A stretch of DNA of 64,000 bases from Anadara kagoshimensis (GCA_021292105.1 CM037871.1:59108866-59172865), one strand, 5' to 3'. Positions 11,110 to 23,455 are shown, counted from the first letter of the stretch. A program made the numbers and translations. Notes: generated by a model not told the origin, from the sequence alone.

Positions 11110-12760
11110 TCTTAGTGGAGATAGACATTCTATGCTCTCAATGGAACAGAGGCACAGGTTCTCCTTCTTGGTATACCTGATGTACATACCTATCCAATTT
11201 ATTCAGTGGAAATAAAACGACGAGACCGATTTCCCAACTTGGTATACCTTAATGTAAGGAATGGTCTACATATCTAACCTATTTGTTTTTGGTGGAACAT
11301 CAGATCTTTTTATCTTGGTATACCTTCATATAAGGGATGGTCGACCTATCTATCCTATTTGTTCTTGGTGAAACATCAGACGAGGCAAATCTTTCTATCT
11401 TGGTATATCTTGATATAATGGATGGTCTACATAATCTATTCTATTAATTCTTGATGGAACATCAGATCTTTTAATCTTGGTATACCTTGATATAAAGTTT
11501 GGTCTACATTTCTATTCTATTTGTTCTTGGTGGAACATCAGGCGAGGCAGATTTTTCTATCTTGGTATACCTTGATATAAGAGATGGTCGACCTATCTAT
11601 CCTAATTGTTCTTGGCGGAACACCAGACGAGGCAGATCTTTCTATCTTGGTATACCTTGATGTAAGGGATGGTCTACATATCTATCCTATTAGTTCTTGG
11701 TGGAACATCAGACGAGGCAGATCTTTCTATCTTGGTATACCTTGATGTAAGGGATGGTCTATATATCTATCCTATTAGTTATTGGTGGAACATCAGACGA
11801 GGCAGATCTTTCTATCTTGGTATACCTTAATGTAAGTAATGGTCTACATATCTAACCTATTAATTCTTGATGGAACATCAGATCTTTCTATCTTGGTATA
11901 CCTTGATGTAAGGGATGGTCGACCTATCTATCCTATTTGTTCTTGGTGGAACATCAGATCTTTTTATCTTGGTATACCTTCATATAAGGGATGGTCGACC
12001 TATCTATCCTATTAGTTCATGGTCCAACATCACACGAGACAGATCTTTCTATCTTGGTATACCTTGATATAAGGGATGGTCGACCTATCTATCTTATTAA
12101 TTCTTGGTGGAACATCAGATCTTTTTATCTTGGTATACCTTCATATAAGGGATGGTCGACCTATCTATCCTATTTGTTTTTGGTGGAACATCAGACGAGA
12201 CAGATCTTTCTATCTTGTATACCTTGATTTAAGGGATGGTCTACATATCTATCCTATTAATTCTTGGTGGAACATCAGATCTTTTTATCTTGGTATACCT
12301 TCATATAAGGGATGGTCGACCTATCTATCCTATTTGTTTTTGGTGGAACATCAGACGAGACAGATCTTTCTATCTTGGTATACCTTGATTTAAGGGATGG
12401 TCTACATATCTATCCTATTAGTTCTTGGTGGAACATCAGATCTTTTTATCTTGGTATACCTTCATATAAGGGATGGTCGACCTATCTATCCTATTTGTTT
12501 TTGGTGGAACATCAGACGAGACAGATCTTTCTATCTTGTATACCTTGATTTAAGGGATGGTCTACATATCTATCCTATTAATTCTTGGTGGAACATCAGA
12601 TCTTTTTATCTTGGTATACCTTCATATAAGGGATGGTCGACCTATCTATCCTATTTGTTTTTGGTGGAACATCAGACGAGACAGATCTTTCTATCTTGGT
12701 ATACCTTGATGTAAGGGATTGTCTACCTATCTATCCTATTTGTTTTTAATGGAACATAAG
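11110..12760. repeat. 85-bp minisatellite in intron 1 of copy A
   Basis: The repeat unit is 85 bases, with cores GATGGTCTACATATCTATCC, TTCTTGGTGGAACATCAGAC and TATCTTGGTATACCTTGATG. Shortened 76-base repeats lack nine bases around GACGAGGCA. Between about 12,076 and 12,714 short and long repeats alternate, making a dimer of about 161 bp. About 20 repeats in all; the left edge is degenerate. Confidence 0.92.
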
Positions 12761-12784
12761 TTTAGAAAGACGTTCTTGATAGCG

Positions 12785-15700
12785 ATTGAAACACTAATTC
12801 TATGAACGTTGTTTAGATGTTCCTATAGATATTTTCAAACACTTATTCTTTGAACGTTGTTTAGATGTTCCTATAGATATTTTCAAACACTTATTCTATG
12901 AACGTTGTTTGGATGTTCCTATAGATATTTTCAAACACAAATTCTTTGAACGTTGTTTGGATGTTCCTATTGATATTTTCAAACACTTATTCTTTGAACG
13001 TTGTTTGGATGTTCCTATAGATATTTTCAAACACTCATTCTTTGAACGTTGTTTGGATGCTCCTATAGATATTTTCAAACACTAATTCTATGAACGTTGT
13101 TTGGATGTTCCTATTGATATTTTCAAACATCAATTCTTTGAACGTTGTTTGGATGTTCCTATAGATATTTTCAACACTAATTCTTTGAACGTTGTTTGGA
13201 TGTTCCTATAGATATTTTCAAACACTAATTCTTTGAACGTTGTTTGGATGTTCCTATAGATATTTTCAAACACTAATTCTTTGAACGTTGTTTGGATGTT
13301 CCTATAGATATTTTCAAACACCAATTCTTTGAACGTTGTTTGGATGTTCCTATAGATATTTTCAAACACTAATTCTTTGAACGTTGTTTGGATGTTCCTA
13401 TAGATATTTTCAAACACTAATTCTTTGAACCTTGTTTGGATGTTCCTATAGATATTTTCAAACACCAATTCTTTGAACGTTGTTTGGATGTTCCTATAGA
13501 TATTTTCAAACACTAATTCTTTGAACGTCGTTTGGATGTTCCTATAGATATTTTCAAACACCAATTCTTTGAACGTTGTTTGGATGTTCCTATTGATATT
13601 TTCAAACATCAATTCTTTGAACGCTGTTTGGATGTTCCTATTGATATTTTCAAACACAAATTCTTTGAACGTTGTTTGGATGTTCCTATTGATATTTTCA
13701 AACACTTATTCTTTGAACGTTGTTTGGATGTTCTATAGATATTTTCAAACACTCATTCTTTGAACGTTGTTTGGATGCTCCTATAGATATTTTCAAACAC
13801 TCATTCTTTGAACGTTGTTTGGATGTTCCTATAGATATTTTCAAACACTAATTCTATGAACGTTGTTTGGATGTTCCTATAGATATTTTCAAACACTAAT
13901 TCTTTGAACGTTGTTTGGATGTTCCTATAGATATTTTCAAACACTAATTCTTTGAACGTTGTTTGGATGTTCCTATAGATATTTTCAAACACAAATTCTT
14001 TGAACGTTGTTTGGATGTTCCTATTGATATTTTCAAACACTTATTCTTTGAACGTTGTTTGGATGTTCCTATAGATATTTTCAAACACTCATTCTTTGAA
14101 CGTTGTTTGGATGCTCCTATAGATATTTTCAAACACTAATTCTATGAACGTTGTTTGGATGTTCCTATTGATATTTTCAAACATCAATTCTTTGAACGTT
14201 GTTTGGATGTTCCTATAGATATTTTCAAACACCAATTCTTTGAACGTTGTTTGGATGTTCCTATAGATATTTTCAAACATCAATTCTTTGAACGTTGTTT
14301 GGATGTTCCTATAGATATTTTCAAACACTAATTCTTTGAACGTTGTTTGGATGTTCCTATAGATATTTTCAAACACTTATTCTTTGAACGTTGTTTGGAT
14401 GTTCCTATTGATATTTTCAAACTATAATTCTATAAACGTTGTTTGGATGTTCCTATAGATATTTTCAAACACCAATTCTTTGAACGTTGTTTGGATGTTC
14501 CTATAGATATTTCAATCACTCATTCTTTAAACGTTGTTTGGATGCTCCTATAGATATTTTCAAACACTAATTCTATGAACGTTGTTTGGATGTTCCTATA
14601 GATATTTTCAAACACTAATTCTTGAACGTTGTTTGGATGTTCCTATAAATATTTTCAAACACCAATTCTTTGAACGTTGTTTGGATGTTCTTTATTTATA
14701 TTTTCGAACACTAATTCTATGAACGTTGTTTGGATGTTCCTATAGATATTTTCAAACATCAATTCTTTGAATGTTGTTTGGATGTTCCTATTGATATTTT
14801 CAAACATCAATTCTTTGAACGTTGTTTGGATGTTGCTATTGATATTTTCAAACACTAATTCTTTGAACGTTGTTTGGATGTTCCTATAGATATTTTCAAA
14901 CACCAATTCTTTGAACGTTGTTTGGATGTTCCTATAGATATTTTCAAACAGTAATTCTTTGAACGTTGTTTGGATGTTCCTATAGATATTTTCAAACACA
15001 ATTCTTTGAACGTTGTTTGGATGTTCCTATGATATTTTCAAACACTTAATCTTTGAACGTTGTTTGGATGTTCCTATAGATATTTTCAAACACTCATTCT
15101 TTGAACGTTGTTTGGATGTCCTATAGATTTTCAAACACTAATTCTTGAACGTTGTTTGGATGTTCCTATTGATATTTTCAAACATCAATTCTTTGAACGT
15201 TGTTTGGATGTTCTTATAGATATTTTCAAACATCAATTCTTTGAACGTTGTTTGGATGTTCCTATAGATATTTTCAAACACTAATTCTTTGAACGTTGTT
15301 TGGATGTTCCTATAGATATTTTCAAACACTAATTCTTTGAACGTTGTTTGGATGTTCCTATAGATATTTTCAAACACTAATTCTTGAACGTTGTTTGGAT
15401 GTTCCTATAGATATTTTCAAACACCAATTCTTTGAACGTTGTTTGGATGTTCCTATTGATATTTTCAAACATCAATTCTTTGAACGTTGTTTGGATGTTC
15501 CTATAGATATTTTCAAACATCAATTCTTTGAACGTTGTTTGGATGTTCCTATAGATATTTTCAAACACCAATTCTTTGAACGTTGTTTGGATGTTCCTAT
15601 TGATATTTTCAAACATCAATTCTTTGAACGTTGTTTGGATGCTCCTATAGATATTTTCAAACACTAATTCTTTGAACGTTGTTTGGATGTTCCTATTGAT

Positions 15701-15855
15701 ATTTTCGAACACTAATTCTATGAACGTTGTTTGGATGTTCCTATAGATAAGATCAAACACGAATTCTTTGAACGTTGTTTGGATGTTCCTATTGATATTT
15801 TCAAACACTAATTCTCTTAACGTTGTTTAGATGTTCCTATAGATATTTTCATGTT
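12785..15855. repeat. 48-bp minisatellite in intron 1 of copy A (about 64 copies)
   Basis: The 48-base unit contains GAACGTTGTTTGGATGTTCC, then TATAGATATTTTCAAACACT and AATTCTTT. Variants are concentrated at few sites (TAG or TTG before ATATTTTC; CACTAATTC, CATCAATTC or CACTTATTC). Indels break the minus-strand frame many times here, unlike in copy B. Confidence 0.95.
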
Positions 15856-16186
15856 TTTCATGACCCATTTTTATATTAGTTTTGCATTGCCGCAAGTCTA
15901 TTTCAAGCAAGTTTTCTCGGTTCTATCTTAAACTCTAAATTCTAAATTTATGATATTTTTTTCAGTTTCCTTCGCTGATATCATTTCTATTTTTATATTA
16001 TGTTGTGTATATTGAAAGTGAATAATTGCACTTACTTAATAACATACCGAAAGCCAACTTATTTAGGAAAAATAATGTCAATGTCAGTAGTTATGATTTT
16101 ACGTAACTACTAATGTTAAGTATATACAAAAGATAAAATCCATAATATCAACGGTTAAATTTGTTTTTCTTTTGTTTTATTTGTAG
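15856..16186. other. End of intron 1, copy A
   Basis: Single-copy intron DNA shared with 45,138-45,451 and 60,326-60,584, ending in a T-rich tract and the acceptor TTTATTTGTAG. Confidence 0.8.
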
Positions 16187-16405
16187 ACAGTGAATAGAGA
16201 TTTTGATTTAGAGGATGAATTTGGAAAAGTAATGCCCGCACACACAGTATTTACAACCAGCATTAAATATATGAAAGACCATTTACGTGAAGTTCTAGAC
16301 CAACGGATCCCCGGTTTTCCCGATGAATCTATTTTTTGGGTCATAACTGTTCCAGCTCTCTGGAATGACTCTGCGAAACAGTTTATGAGAAAAGCAGCTA
16401 ATGAT
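16187..16405 (+). CDS. HSPA12A: HSPA12 copy A, coding exon 2
   Basis: 73 codons in phase 0/0 encoding TVNRDFDLEDEFGKVMPAH, later FWVITVPALWNDSAKQFMRK. The VTVPAxWxxxAKQFMRxAA block is typical of HSPA12 proteins. Acceptor TTGTAG, donor GTAAGA. Confidence 0.88.
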
Positions 16406-17990
16406 GTAAGAAACCCATAAATTTATGTCATTAACACTACAAATTACTTTAGTTGTCCGTCGAGGCCTTGGTGGCCTCTCTTGCCAAGATTCAAATCCCT
16501 CTCGAGCAGATATCATATTATAATATTTTGTATACATGTATTTCATTCAGAAAATTGTCCTCGATATGAGTAAAAAATCTCGACTTGGGTGTAAACTCCA
16601 TTGTTCAATATTCCACTATTATATTGTCCGTAAAGCAAACACTTATATGATTGAGGGGTTAAGAAGACGTAGCGGACCTCTGTGGCAGAATTTACTACAA
16701 TTTTAGCATAGGTCTCATGCAGATTATGTACCAGCTTAACTTTCGCATGTCTGATCTATTTTTCTAAGGAAAAATCCCGAATCTATTCGAAATTATTCGT
16801 TTTGAAATCTCTCGAGATCTCGTTGCATTCTTGTTTCAAAATGACGACCAGTATGTCACTGGATACATAGATACATGTTTTTTAAGAAAAACATGTTGAT
16901 ATGAGAAACTTCCGAGCAATATTTAGTTGCCACCGATTGGTACACGAGGTATCTCCGCCAGAGCCAAAAACTATCGAAATATGAAGTATTTATTGTTGCC
17001 TTTTTTCTTTCAAAAAAGCAACAAAGATTGTCTTATTGATTGCACCATGGTGTCAAAAAAGACAAAACGGAAAAGAACTCTGGCTTTTTTAAATATATAT
17101 GTATATCTAAGTAAATAAATGATCAGAAACTTTCATTTATGGGTGCGCCAGAGACTCCTTGCAATGTCCGTCTACTGCTTTAATCGTTGCTTTAAAAGCT
17201 GTCGAATTGGTCAACATGTACATTTGTTAAGCGTAACTACAACTATGTGAATATAATTAAGCTAAAAACAAAATGTTACTTCGCTATGCAACACTCTGAA
17301 ACAAGTAGCATATTTGAGAACGTTGGCAATTCTGTTCTCTTAATACAAAAGTGAATCAATACCGATTTTACATGATATGAGACAAAAGGAAAGATAAATG
17401 TTGGGAAAATACACATTACACTTCGACTAATAGAAACTTTTGAAAAGATAGGTCTATTTGCGTCTACGTGAGACAAAACCGGGATATCCTTAAACAAAAT
17501 ACCCTCATCGACATGTTACATTTTAACACTTTGTTTGGCAACTATGTATGCACATTAGAATTTGGAACATATATATTTTACATGTATTGCTTTTGTTCAT
17601 CCGCAAAAGTCAATTTCCTGGGGATGAAGCCCAAGGTAAATTAAAAAATATTTGACTTGTTAAGGATGAACAAATGTTCATATCTCACTTACTCAAAGGC
17701 AATAAATTGTTTATTTTACTATAATCAAAGATAACCATGACAATAAAAAAAGAAAGTAAGAAAGTTGGTTTTTCATTGTATGGAACGACAATTAAACTCT
17801 CCCACTCATTTTTTCTCCAATTGGAATTCACCGGAGGCAAACGCTAGAAAGTCGAAGCCAATTCTGTATCAATAATGTCATATAATTGTGAAGTTATTTT
17901 GTGTTCCGAATATATGGACTATGTTCATTACGAAAATAAAACTTAAACTTAATTGGATCAATAGTGATGCATTTCACACATTTATTACAG
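16406..17990 (+). other. Intron 2, copy A (1,585 bp)
   Basis: AT-rich, with GTAAGA donor and TTTATTACAG acceptor. It is the longest version of this intron; unit 3 lacks about 560 bases of it (the stretch after CAAAAAAGCAACAA near 17,020). A weak tRNA-like patch (GATTCAAATCC near 16,490) occurs in all copies. Confidence 0.75.
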
Positions 17991-18150
17991 GCCGGGATAG
18001 ACGACAAACAGCTGACATTTGCTCTAGAACCGGAAGCAGCAGCTCTTTACTGTAAGACACTTCCGGAAGGTCAACTATCCGGGAGTCAAGATATAAGTGC
18101 ATTACACTGCTTTCAGCCTGGAGGAAAATACATGGTTCTCGATCTTGGTG
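17991..18150 (+). CDS. HSPA12A: HSPA12 copy A, coding exon 3
   Basis: 160 bases (53 codons plus one base) encoding AGIDDKQLTFALEPEAAALY and ending in GGKYMVLDLG, the first half of the phosphate-2 motif. Donor GTATGC. Confidence 0.9.
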
Positions 18151-18744
18151 GTATGCCTATTCATTGACTTATTTAGAGAGAAGGGGTATTTTTTTAGGAG
18201 AAAGGGTCTTTTTAGTGAAAAGGGGATCGTTTAAATCAAAGACAGAGGTGTCTAAGCAGATGTTTTATAAAACCGTAACATACTATAAGTTAATTATCTG
18301 TTTGACTTCAATCAGACACAAAACATTACCGCTTAACAAGTACTAGTACCTACGAATGAGCGGGTATCTCATTAGGTCCAGTATCGAATCCAAAAACTTA
18401 ATGTTACCCATTCAAGATACAATGTTTTCATTCGAACCCCATTTTGTTGCAATAATAATAAACAATTTACAGTTAGTGTTGCATATATGCTCCATTTTTT
18501 AGAGATGAAACAGGTCCATTAAATCCTTTCCGTGACCCCCCCCCCCCGTTTAGGGGTGTATACATATTCGTCTGATCGGCCTCTATGCTATCGTAACCCC
18601 TTCATATCTTCAGTATCTATTGTTTTGTTTAATTTGACACAAATGTAAACCGACATAAGACGATGTGTCGCATACCAACATTTGTTTATGTAACCAATAT
18701 TCTTTTGACAACGTTCTTTAACATTTCTTGCGTCTTTTGTGCAG
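18151..18744 (+). other. Intron 3, copy A (594 bp)
   Basis: Contains a 12-base C run (18,536-18,547). Ends with TTGTGCAG. No other feature. Confidence 0.8.
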
Positions 18745-19769
18745 GTGGTACCGTGGATACAACAGTTCATGGCGTGAGAGATGACGGTGGTATAGTTGAA
18801 CTACACAAAGCCTGTGGTGGGCCATGGGGAGGTACACAAGTGGACTCTGAATTTATCAGTTATGTTATGAAAAAGCTTGGCGAAGATTTGATGCCGCAGT
18901 TGAAAGAAACGTGCGCCTGGGATTGGATAAAAATGGAAAAGGAACTTGAAAGTAGAAAGAGAAAAGTAGACTATAGTTCAAATAAACCTGTCCGAATGGA
19001 AATCCCTGCAAAAATAATCATCAACAGCAACAAAGAACTTCAAGAACTAACTTCATTCAATAAAATGAAAGTTGACCACGATCTTTTAAGAACTTTCTTT
19101 AAACCGTCGGTTGAACACATTGCAAAACATGTAGAAGACATTATGAAAGAAGTTGATGATATTCAACTTATTTTGATGGTAGGTGGGTACAGTGAATCTG
19201 ATTTTGTGTCCCAATATCTCCGTGAGAAAATACCTCAAGTGAAAATCATCGTGCCAATTAAAGCCAGCGTTTCTGTCCTAGAAGGCGCTGTTCGTTTTGG
19301 ATTTAACCCCAAATCTGTAGTTGCTAGAATCTGCAGATTTACCTACGGCTTCCGTTGTCATGTTTCTTTTGACAACACAGTACATCCCGAAGAATACCGC
19401 CGGGGCGTTGACAACGAGGACGTGTGTATCAATATTTTTGAGCTTCTTGCAGAAGAAGGCCAAAGAATTGGATTGGAAGAAGAAAGGGTTTATAACTTTT
19501 CCTCATCTCATATAAGTGACAAACGGAAAAAAATAACGCTAGAACTTCCTGTTTATGCAAGTAAAACAAGGAGACCAAAGTACACAACAGACGATGGTTG
19601 TGTCAAACTCGGCAATGTTGAAATACATCCACCGGAAACTGGATGGCCAGACGCAGTCAACTTCAAGGTCAAAGTTTATTTTGGAAAAACTGAATTTTCT
19701 GTTGAAGTTGAAGACGCAACAAACAATCAAAAGTATAATGCGACCTTTAACTTTCTTGATGAAATGTAG
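18745..19769 (+). CDS. HSPA12A: HSPA12 copy A, coding exon 4 (terminal)
   Basis: 1,025 bases with stop TAG at 19,767-19,769. It completes the phosphate-2 motif (GGTVDTTVHG) and carries the adenosine motif LMVGGYSESDF and the GAVRFGF block of HSP70-type ATPases. It lacks the classical HSP70 peptide-binding domain, as usual for HSPA12. The C-terminus is NATFNFLDEM as in copies B and C. The exon is intact, so loss of this copy rests only on exon 1. Confidence 0.92.
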
Positions 19770-19908
19770 TACAAATTATGATAAATCTACTAATTGTCAT
19801 ACAAAGACGGAAGCCAGCATCAATCTACGCAGTCTGTATACTACATGTACTTATTCATTAATCTCAGCGTGCCTCACTATATTTATCAAATGGTTATTTT
19901 GTGTCGAA

Positions 19909-19914
19909 ATTAAA
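19909..19914 (+). terminator. Candidate polyadenylation signal, copy A
   Basis: ATTAAA about 140 bases after the stop, kept at the matching place in copies B (49,523) and C (63,887). Confidence 0.4.
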
Positions 19915-20007
19915 GTATGTACCAGAAGGTTATTTTAAGGCTTTTAACATTTAAAATGTTATGACACGGTTCTAGTAACATGGAGAAACTGACGGATGAT
20001 TGATATA

Positions 20008-20226
20008 TAGGTAAACAGCATTGACCTGTCCGTTTGGCCTTTCATTAGGAGTATTCATGTAGGAGAATCTACCCATCTCATGGGTAGAGTTAGAATTCAC
20101 TGTTCATACATGAACAGTGTTCTTGTTTAGTGTTTCTGATAAGGTAGGCGAAATAAACAAGCGTGTTCCCTATATATAAATATACTTATTCATAATAAAT
20201 ACGGACAGGTCAGCGATGTTTGCCTA
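20008..20226. mobile_element. MITE with inverted termini, unit 1
   Basis: Left end TAGGTAAACAGCATTGACCT and right end AGGTCAGCGATGTTTGCCTA are imperfect inverted repeats. Same family as 3,630-4,101, same position as 49,622-49,853. The interior holds a small palindrome GTTCATACATGAAC. Confidence 0.65.
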
Positions 20227-21300
20227 TACCATCGATAACATTTCAGTCTTTCGGTGTTGTTTAAATGTTTATAGTGAATTGGTGGTGACATTGGATGTGT
20301 TGTCGTTTGGTCGATTGATCATGCAAGTTGATTGGAGAAAAAACTTTCCCTCAAATAGCAGCCTTACTCTTCACATTTTGGGTGATCTATTATTCTTAAA
20401 AACAATGAATGGGAACTAAACAATGAATGGGAACTTGTAAACAGTTTATCCTAAGACCTTTTGACTTTTTAAACCATATACAAGTTGTACACATAGTATA
20501 TCCACATTATGTCCCCAATGTTAAGATTGTTTGATTTTGTGCTTGAGGTCTGTCTTTTCTTTAGATCAATTTTTGTTAAAGGTGGCTGACTACGTTCACT
20601 AAATGATCTCGCATGGTTTGTTTTTCAGCTTTAGACGTTCGATCTCAGGTGTATACTGGTTATGTTTCTTTATCTTTGAACGTTTTGATGTTGTGTGATT
20701 CTGTGGATGTGTCATCATTAACAATAAAGGCCAGTAAATATCTAAATAAATTTATTAATATAATGCACTTGTAATTTGCAAATAGCAAATAAAACACTTG
20801 CAAAAAATCCAGATGAAACTTTCCAATATCACATAGCGGTATTTTGTGATTTTCATCTTGTCACGTGAAAGAGAAATGAAATTAATCAACGGAGAAACAC
20901 TTTAAAGGAGAAACACTTTGTTTCAGAACTCTCCACTTCTTATTCATTTATTCAGTAGTTAGTCTGTGATATATATACATTTATCTTTTTTTAAATCTTA
21001 TTAAGTAAAATAATATAAAAAATAAAAAGTTTTAGTGATAACAGTTTTACTTTTTATTTTCGTGATTTATGTCTCAAAAACCCTATATACATTACAAGTT
21101 TGTAAACATAAATTATAACAAAACACGGACGTCATTTTTGTGACCGTCATCACCGTTGATAAGCACGAGGGTGAATCAATAGGTAATCAGACTAACTTAT
21201 TTGCACTTGGAGCGACGGTTTTCAATTGTCATCAGCTTATTCATAACTGAAAAAGTCGGTGTCCTTTTCATTGGGCCCACCCCACAACTGTCTTAACAGT
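20227..21300. other. 3' flank of copy A, no recognisable gene
   Basis: Conserved with 49,854-50,940. AT-rich; no family recognised. Confidence 0.6.
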
Positions 21301-22347
21301 AGCATATAGATGCACCATATCTCCACACAATGCTGTTGCCTGCTGGATACTAAGAATAATGCTGACATAAGAGGTCGTTGGGTCACGAGGTATGACGTCA
21401 CGGAGAGAGGAGAAAGTCCCCGATGTAGGGAAATCGAAAGGCAATCCTTAGATTTAATAATAAGTGGGGAAAACCGGATCGAAGTAGAGTGCTTGAAATC
21501 TCAGGTGGCCCCCTTGATGATGTTAAAGGGTTAAAACTGTACTAGAACTCGATCTCTTGACCGAAAGGGGTCATGAGGTGTTAGATCGCGGTAGAAAAGA
21601 GTTATTGGCCTTAATGCGTTTGTCACGGATTTGGACCCATCATTCGAACCACTTGACCACCTGAGAGATGGGTGGCAAAGAACGACAGAGAATGACTGTC
21701 CAAACAAGGGGGTGGGTCATTTGTAGGGATGGGACCAAGAATAAGGCTCGAATCAGATTAAGATAGTCTACCATAGACTTAACACGGGTAACTGTAGAGG
21801 AGTCTAGAACGCAAACCACTCGTTCACGGACTCGGATTGAGGTATCATGACAAAGGGTTCATTCCTATAAACACACAGATATATTGTTTTTAAAGATTGG
21901 ACAAGACATAAAAGAGTAATGAGTTATTTCTCTATGGGAAACGTCATGTTAAAATTTCCGAGCTCGGGCCCTAGCGCATCAACCACTCGACTAATATAGA
22001 CGTGTTTAGTATCTATCGATTTGTCTCGTGAAGACTAATATTTTTGCGTATAATTTATAAAAATTCGTACAGAAATAAGGAAGTTATGGTTAAACAACAA
22101 ACTATAAATCAAACGAAAAATTGATCGAAAGTATTGCACAATCTGACGTAATGTGCTTATTCTGCTTATACTTCCCTCCTATTCTGGGAGCATCTAGACT
22201 ATAGGATGTATCACACACACCAATAGTTCAAACTTTGTTAGTACTTAGAGGGACGAGGGAGATGATGTTAGATTCGGACGGACGAGCCCCATGCGTTGAT
22301 GATAAAAGTTGGATTCGGAAAACAGACCGGACAGAAAAATATCCGGA

Positions 22348-22400
22348 ATACGTAGCCGCCGCCCCGCCCCGTCCACTGCCCCTTTCCCCTTGTAGCGAGA
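22348..22400. repeat. C-rich low-complexity stretch, unit 1
   Basis: GCCGCCGCCCCGCCCCGTCC followed by C/T-rich DNA. The matching stretch in unit 2 (about 51,983-52,045) is longer through extra CCGCCG and CCGCCC units. Confidence 0.75.
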
Positions 22401-22454
22401 GGGATTGGAGGGAGGGAGGAGTTACAGGAGACATGGAGGAAAACCCTCCCGCTG

Positions 22455-22540
22455 GTAACCCTACGGTCACCCCGTCGTTACACCACGGTTACCCCACAGT
22501 TACCCCATCGTTACCCTACAGTCACCCCGTCTTACGATGA
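22455..22540. repeat. GTTACCCC micro-tandem repeat, unit 1
   Basis: About seven tandem 11-12 base units of the form (G/A)GTTACCCC(A/G)(T)C. The same array is at about 52,095-52,185 in unit 2. Confidence 0.8.
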
Positions 22541-22606
22541 CGTATCGGTTTATTGGGTGTGATGAAAAGGTTAAAAATAAACTCTTTCATTTCTAAAATA
22601 GAGCTG

Positions 22607-22615
22607 TATATATAG
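22607..22615 (+). promoter_or_regulatory. TATA box just upstream of a decayed frame, unit 1
   Basis: TATATATAG lies 47 bases before the ATG at 22,654; the matching TATATATAAA is at 52,251 in unit 2. Such compact spacing fits an intronless gene of a mobile or viral-type element, but this is inference. Confidence 0.4.
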
Positions 22616-22653
22616 ACCCGATCAATAAATCGTTTTTATCAGTACATATATAA

Positions 22654-22884
22654 ATGGAATTGAATCAACAGATAGACGATAGTCTCGATTTTTGTAAACG
22701 ACTCATTTTAAATAGTATCAACAAGCGATATGAGGAGGATGGTAGTGTGAATGGAGTAAAGATTCAATTACAAATAGAAACAAAAGATCATAATCAAATC
22801 TACAAGAAAGGGGATATGTTCTTCGATGTGTTGAATATTACAGTAAAGAAATCGAAAGTAAAAAGTTGTGTCGAGTTATTTTAG
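22654..22884 (+). pseudogene. Small frame of unknown family, unit 1, probably decayed
   Basis: 76 codons starting MELNQQIDDSLDFCKR, charged and lysine-rich, with no signal peptide or membrane segment visible. Unit 2 has the same sequence but a one-base deletion stops it after six codons (52,297-52,317). The end of the unit 1 frame also looks shifted relative to a frame that stays open a little longer in unit 2. I do not recognise the family. The lack of introns and the nearby TATA box suggest a former mobile or viral-type gene; I am not sure. Confidence 0.4.
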
Positions 22885-23009
22885 GAAAAGATCTGTGAAT
22901 GGAATGTAAACACTGTTTAGCCATCCTTAGTTACAGAAGATAACCCCACAACTGTCCCAGAGAAAGACAAAGGATTTTAGGATAATTTAGAAATGTTGAT
23001 CAAGAGGAA

Positions 23010-23455
23010 GAAATTTTTTTTTAAATTTGCTGATTAAACAATACGGCGTATTTCATTTGAGTATGGGAGTGGACGTCCGTTTACGCAATGCGGACCATGA
23101 AACATTGTACTGGATGAATTGGAATGGAAATCCCTACGGGTTAGAGTGGTTTATCAGATTTAACTGTTTTTATCATTTTCCATGTACGAGAAACTCTGTG
23201 GACATTTGGGATCTATTTAACGATAGTCAATATCTGAAAGACAGAGAGAACAACTTTAGAAAAAAAGATTAATTATTTTTATGAGATTTTAAAGTACAAA
23301 TCCGTGGAGGGAGACGTTTATTTCTTTCTAAATGGGGACATTAAAAAAAGTGAAATTGAACAGTGAAGAAGTCAGCTCTTATTTAAAATGGTTCGATGAA
23401 TTGCTCGAAATGGTAGACTATTTTTGCTAGAATCCAGAAACGCACATGGAGATTT
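23010..23455 (+). pseudogene. Decayed frame of unknown family, unit 1
   Basis: The reading frame after about 23,027 encodes HLSMGVDVRLRNADHETLYW and later DIWDLFNDSQYLKDRE, then shifts near 23,255-23,275 (an extra base in GAGAACAACTTTAG compared with unit 2). Coding-like sequence continues in other frames to about 23,455. Unit 2 keeps this part open as 123 codons (52,634-53,005). Rich in Trp, Tyr and Phe. Family unknown. Confidence 0.45.

Larger units (their letters stand above)
10565..19769 (+). pseudogene. HSPA12A: HSPA12-type HSP70-family gene, copy A, frameshifted in exon 1
   Basis: The four-exon gene follows the same plan as copies B and C: 10,565-10,884, 16,187-16,405, 17,991-18,150 and 18,745-19,769. 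Exons 2-4 are open with correct splice sites and phases. In exon 1 one base is missing near 10,662-10,667 (GAAAAAATCC here against GAAAAGAATCC in B and C), so the frame meets TAA at 10,690 after 42 residues. The phosphate-1 loop also has Val instead of Phe (AAIDVGTS against AAIDFGTS). If the deletion is real the copy is a recent pseudogene or makes only an N-terminally lacking product. A sequencing or assembly error in an A-rich tract is an equally plausible explanation, because the remaining 467 codons show no other damage. Confidence 0.75.
21301..22600. other. Conserved block with short decayed frames on both strands
   Basis: Matches 50,941-52,250 of unit 2. Frames of 60-80 codons occur on both strands (21,310-21,534 on +, for example) and differ by indels between units. 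Base composition is richer in GC than the flanks. No family recognised. Confidence 0.4.

Noticed and set aside
11991..12714. Frames of 78-105 codons in the 85-bp array
   Set aside because: Repeat-derived, within an intron, and 85 is not a multiple of three, so they end after a few repeats.
12900..12960. TTCTTTGAACG in the 48-bp unit as a heat-shock factor site
   Set aside because: The spacing between TTC and GAA is three bases, and the sequence is just the array consensus. No support beyond resemblance.
12785..15855. Regularly spaced repeats that might suggest a CRISPR array
   Set aside because: The repeats are directly adjacent with no unique spacers, the surrounding genes are spliced eukaryotic genes, and the array is intronic. 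It is a minisatellite.
16450..16505. tRNA-like patch in intron 2 (GATTCAAATCC box B-like)
   Set aside because: No acceptor pairing and no good box A; at most a degraded SINE head. Present in all three copies but too weak to annotate.
19278..19463. Minus-strand frames inside exon 4 of the three HSPA12 copies
   Set aside because: They are shadows of a well-supported coding exon on the other strand.
22228..22540. 101-codon + frame over the C-rich tract and GTTACCCC repeat
   Set aside because: It is composed of low-complexity Pro/Arg stretches and micro-repeat translation, and the frame differs in unit 2. Not taken as a gene.
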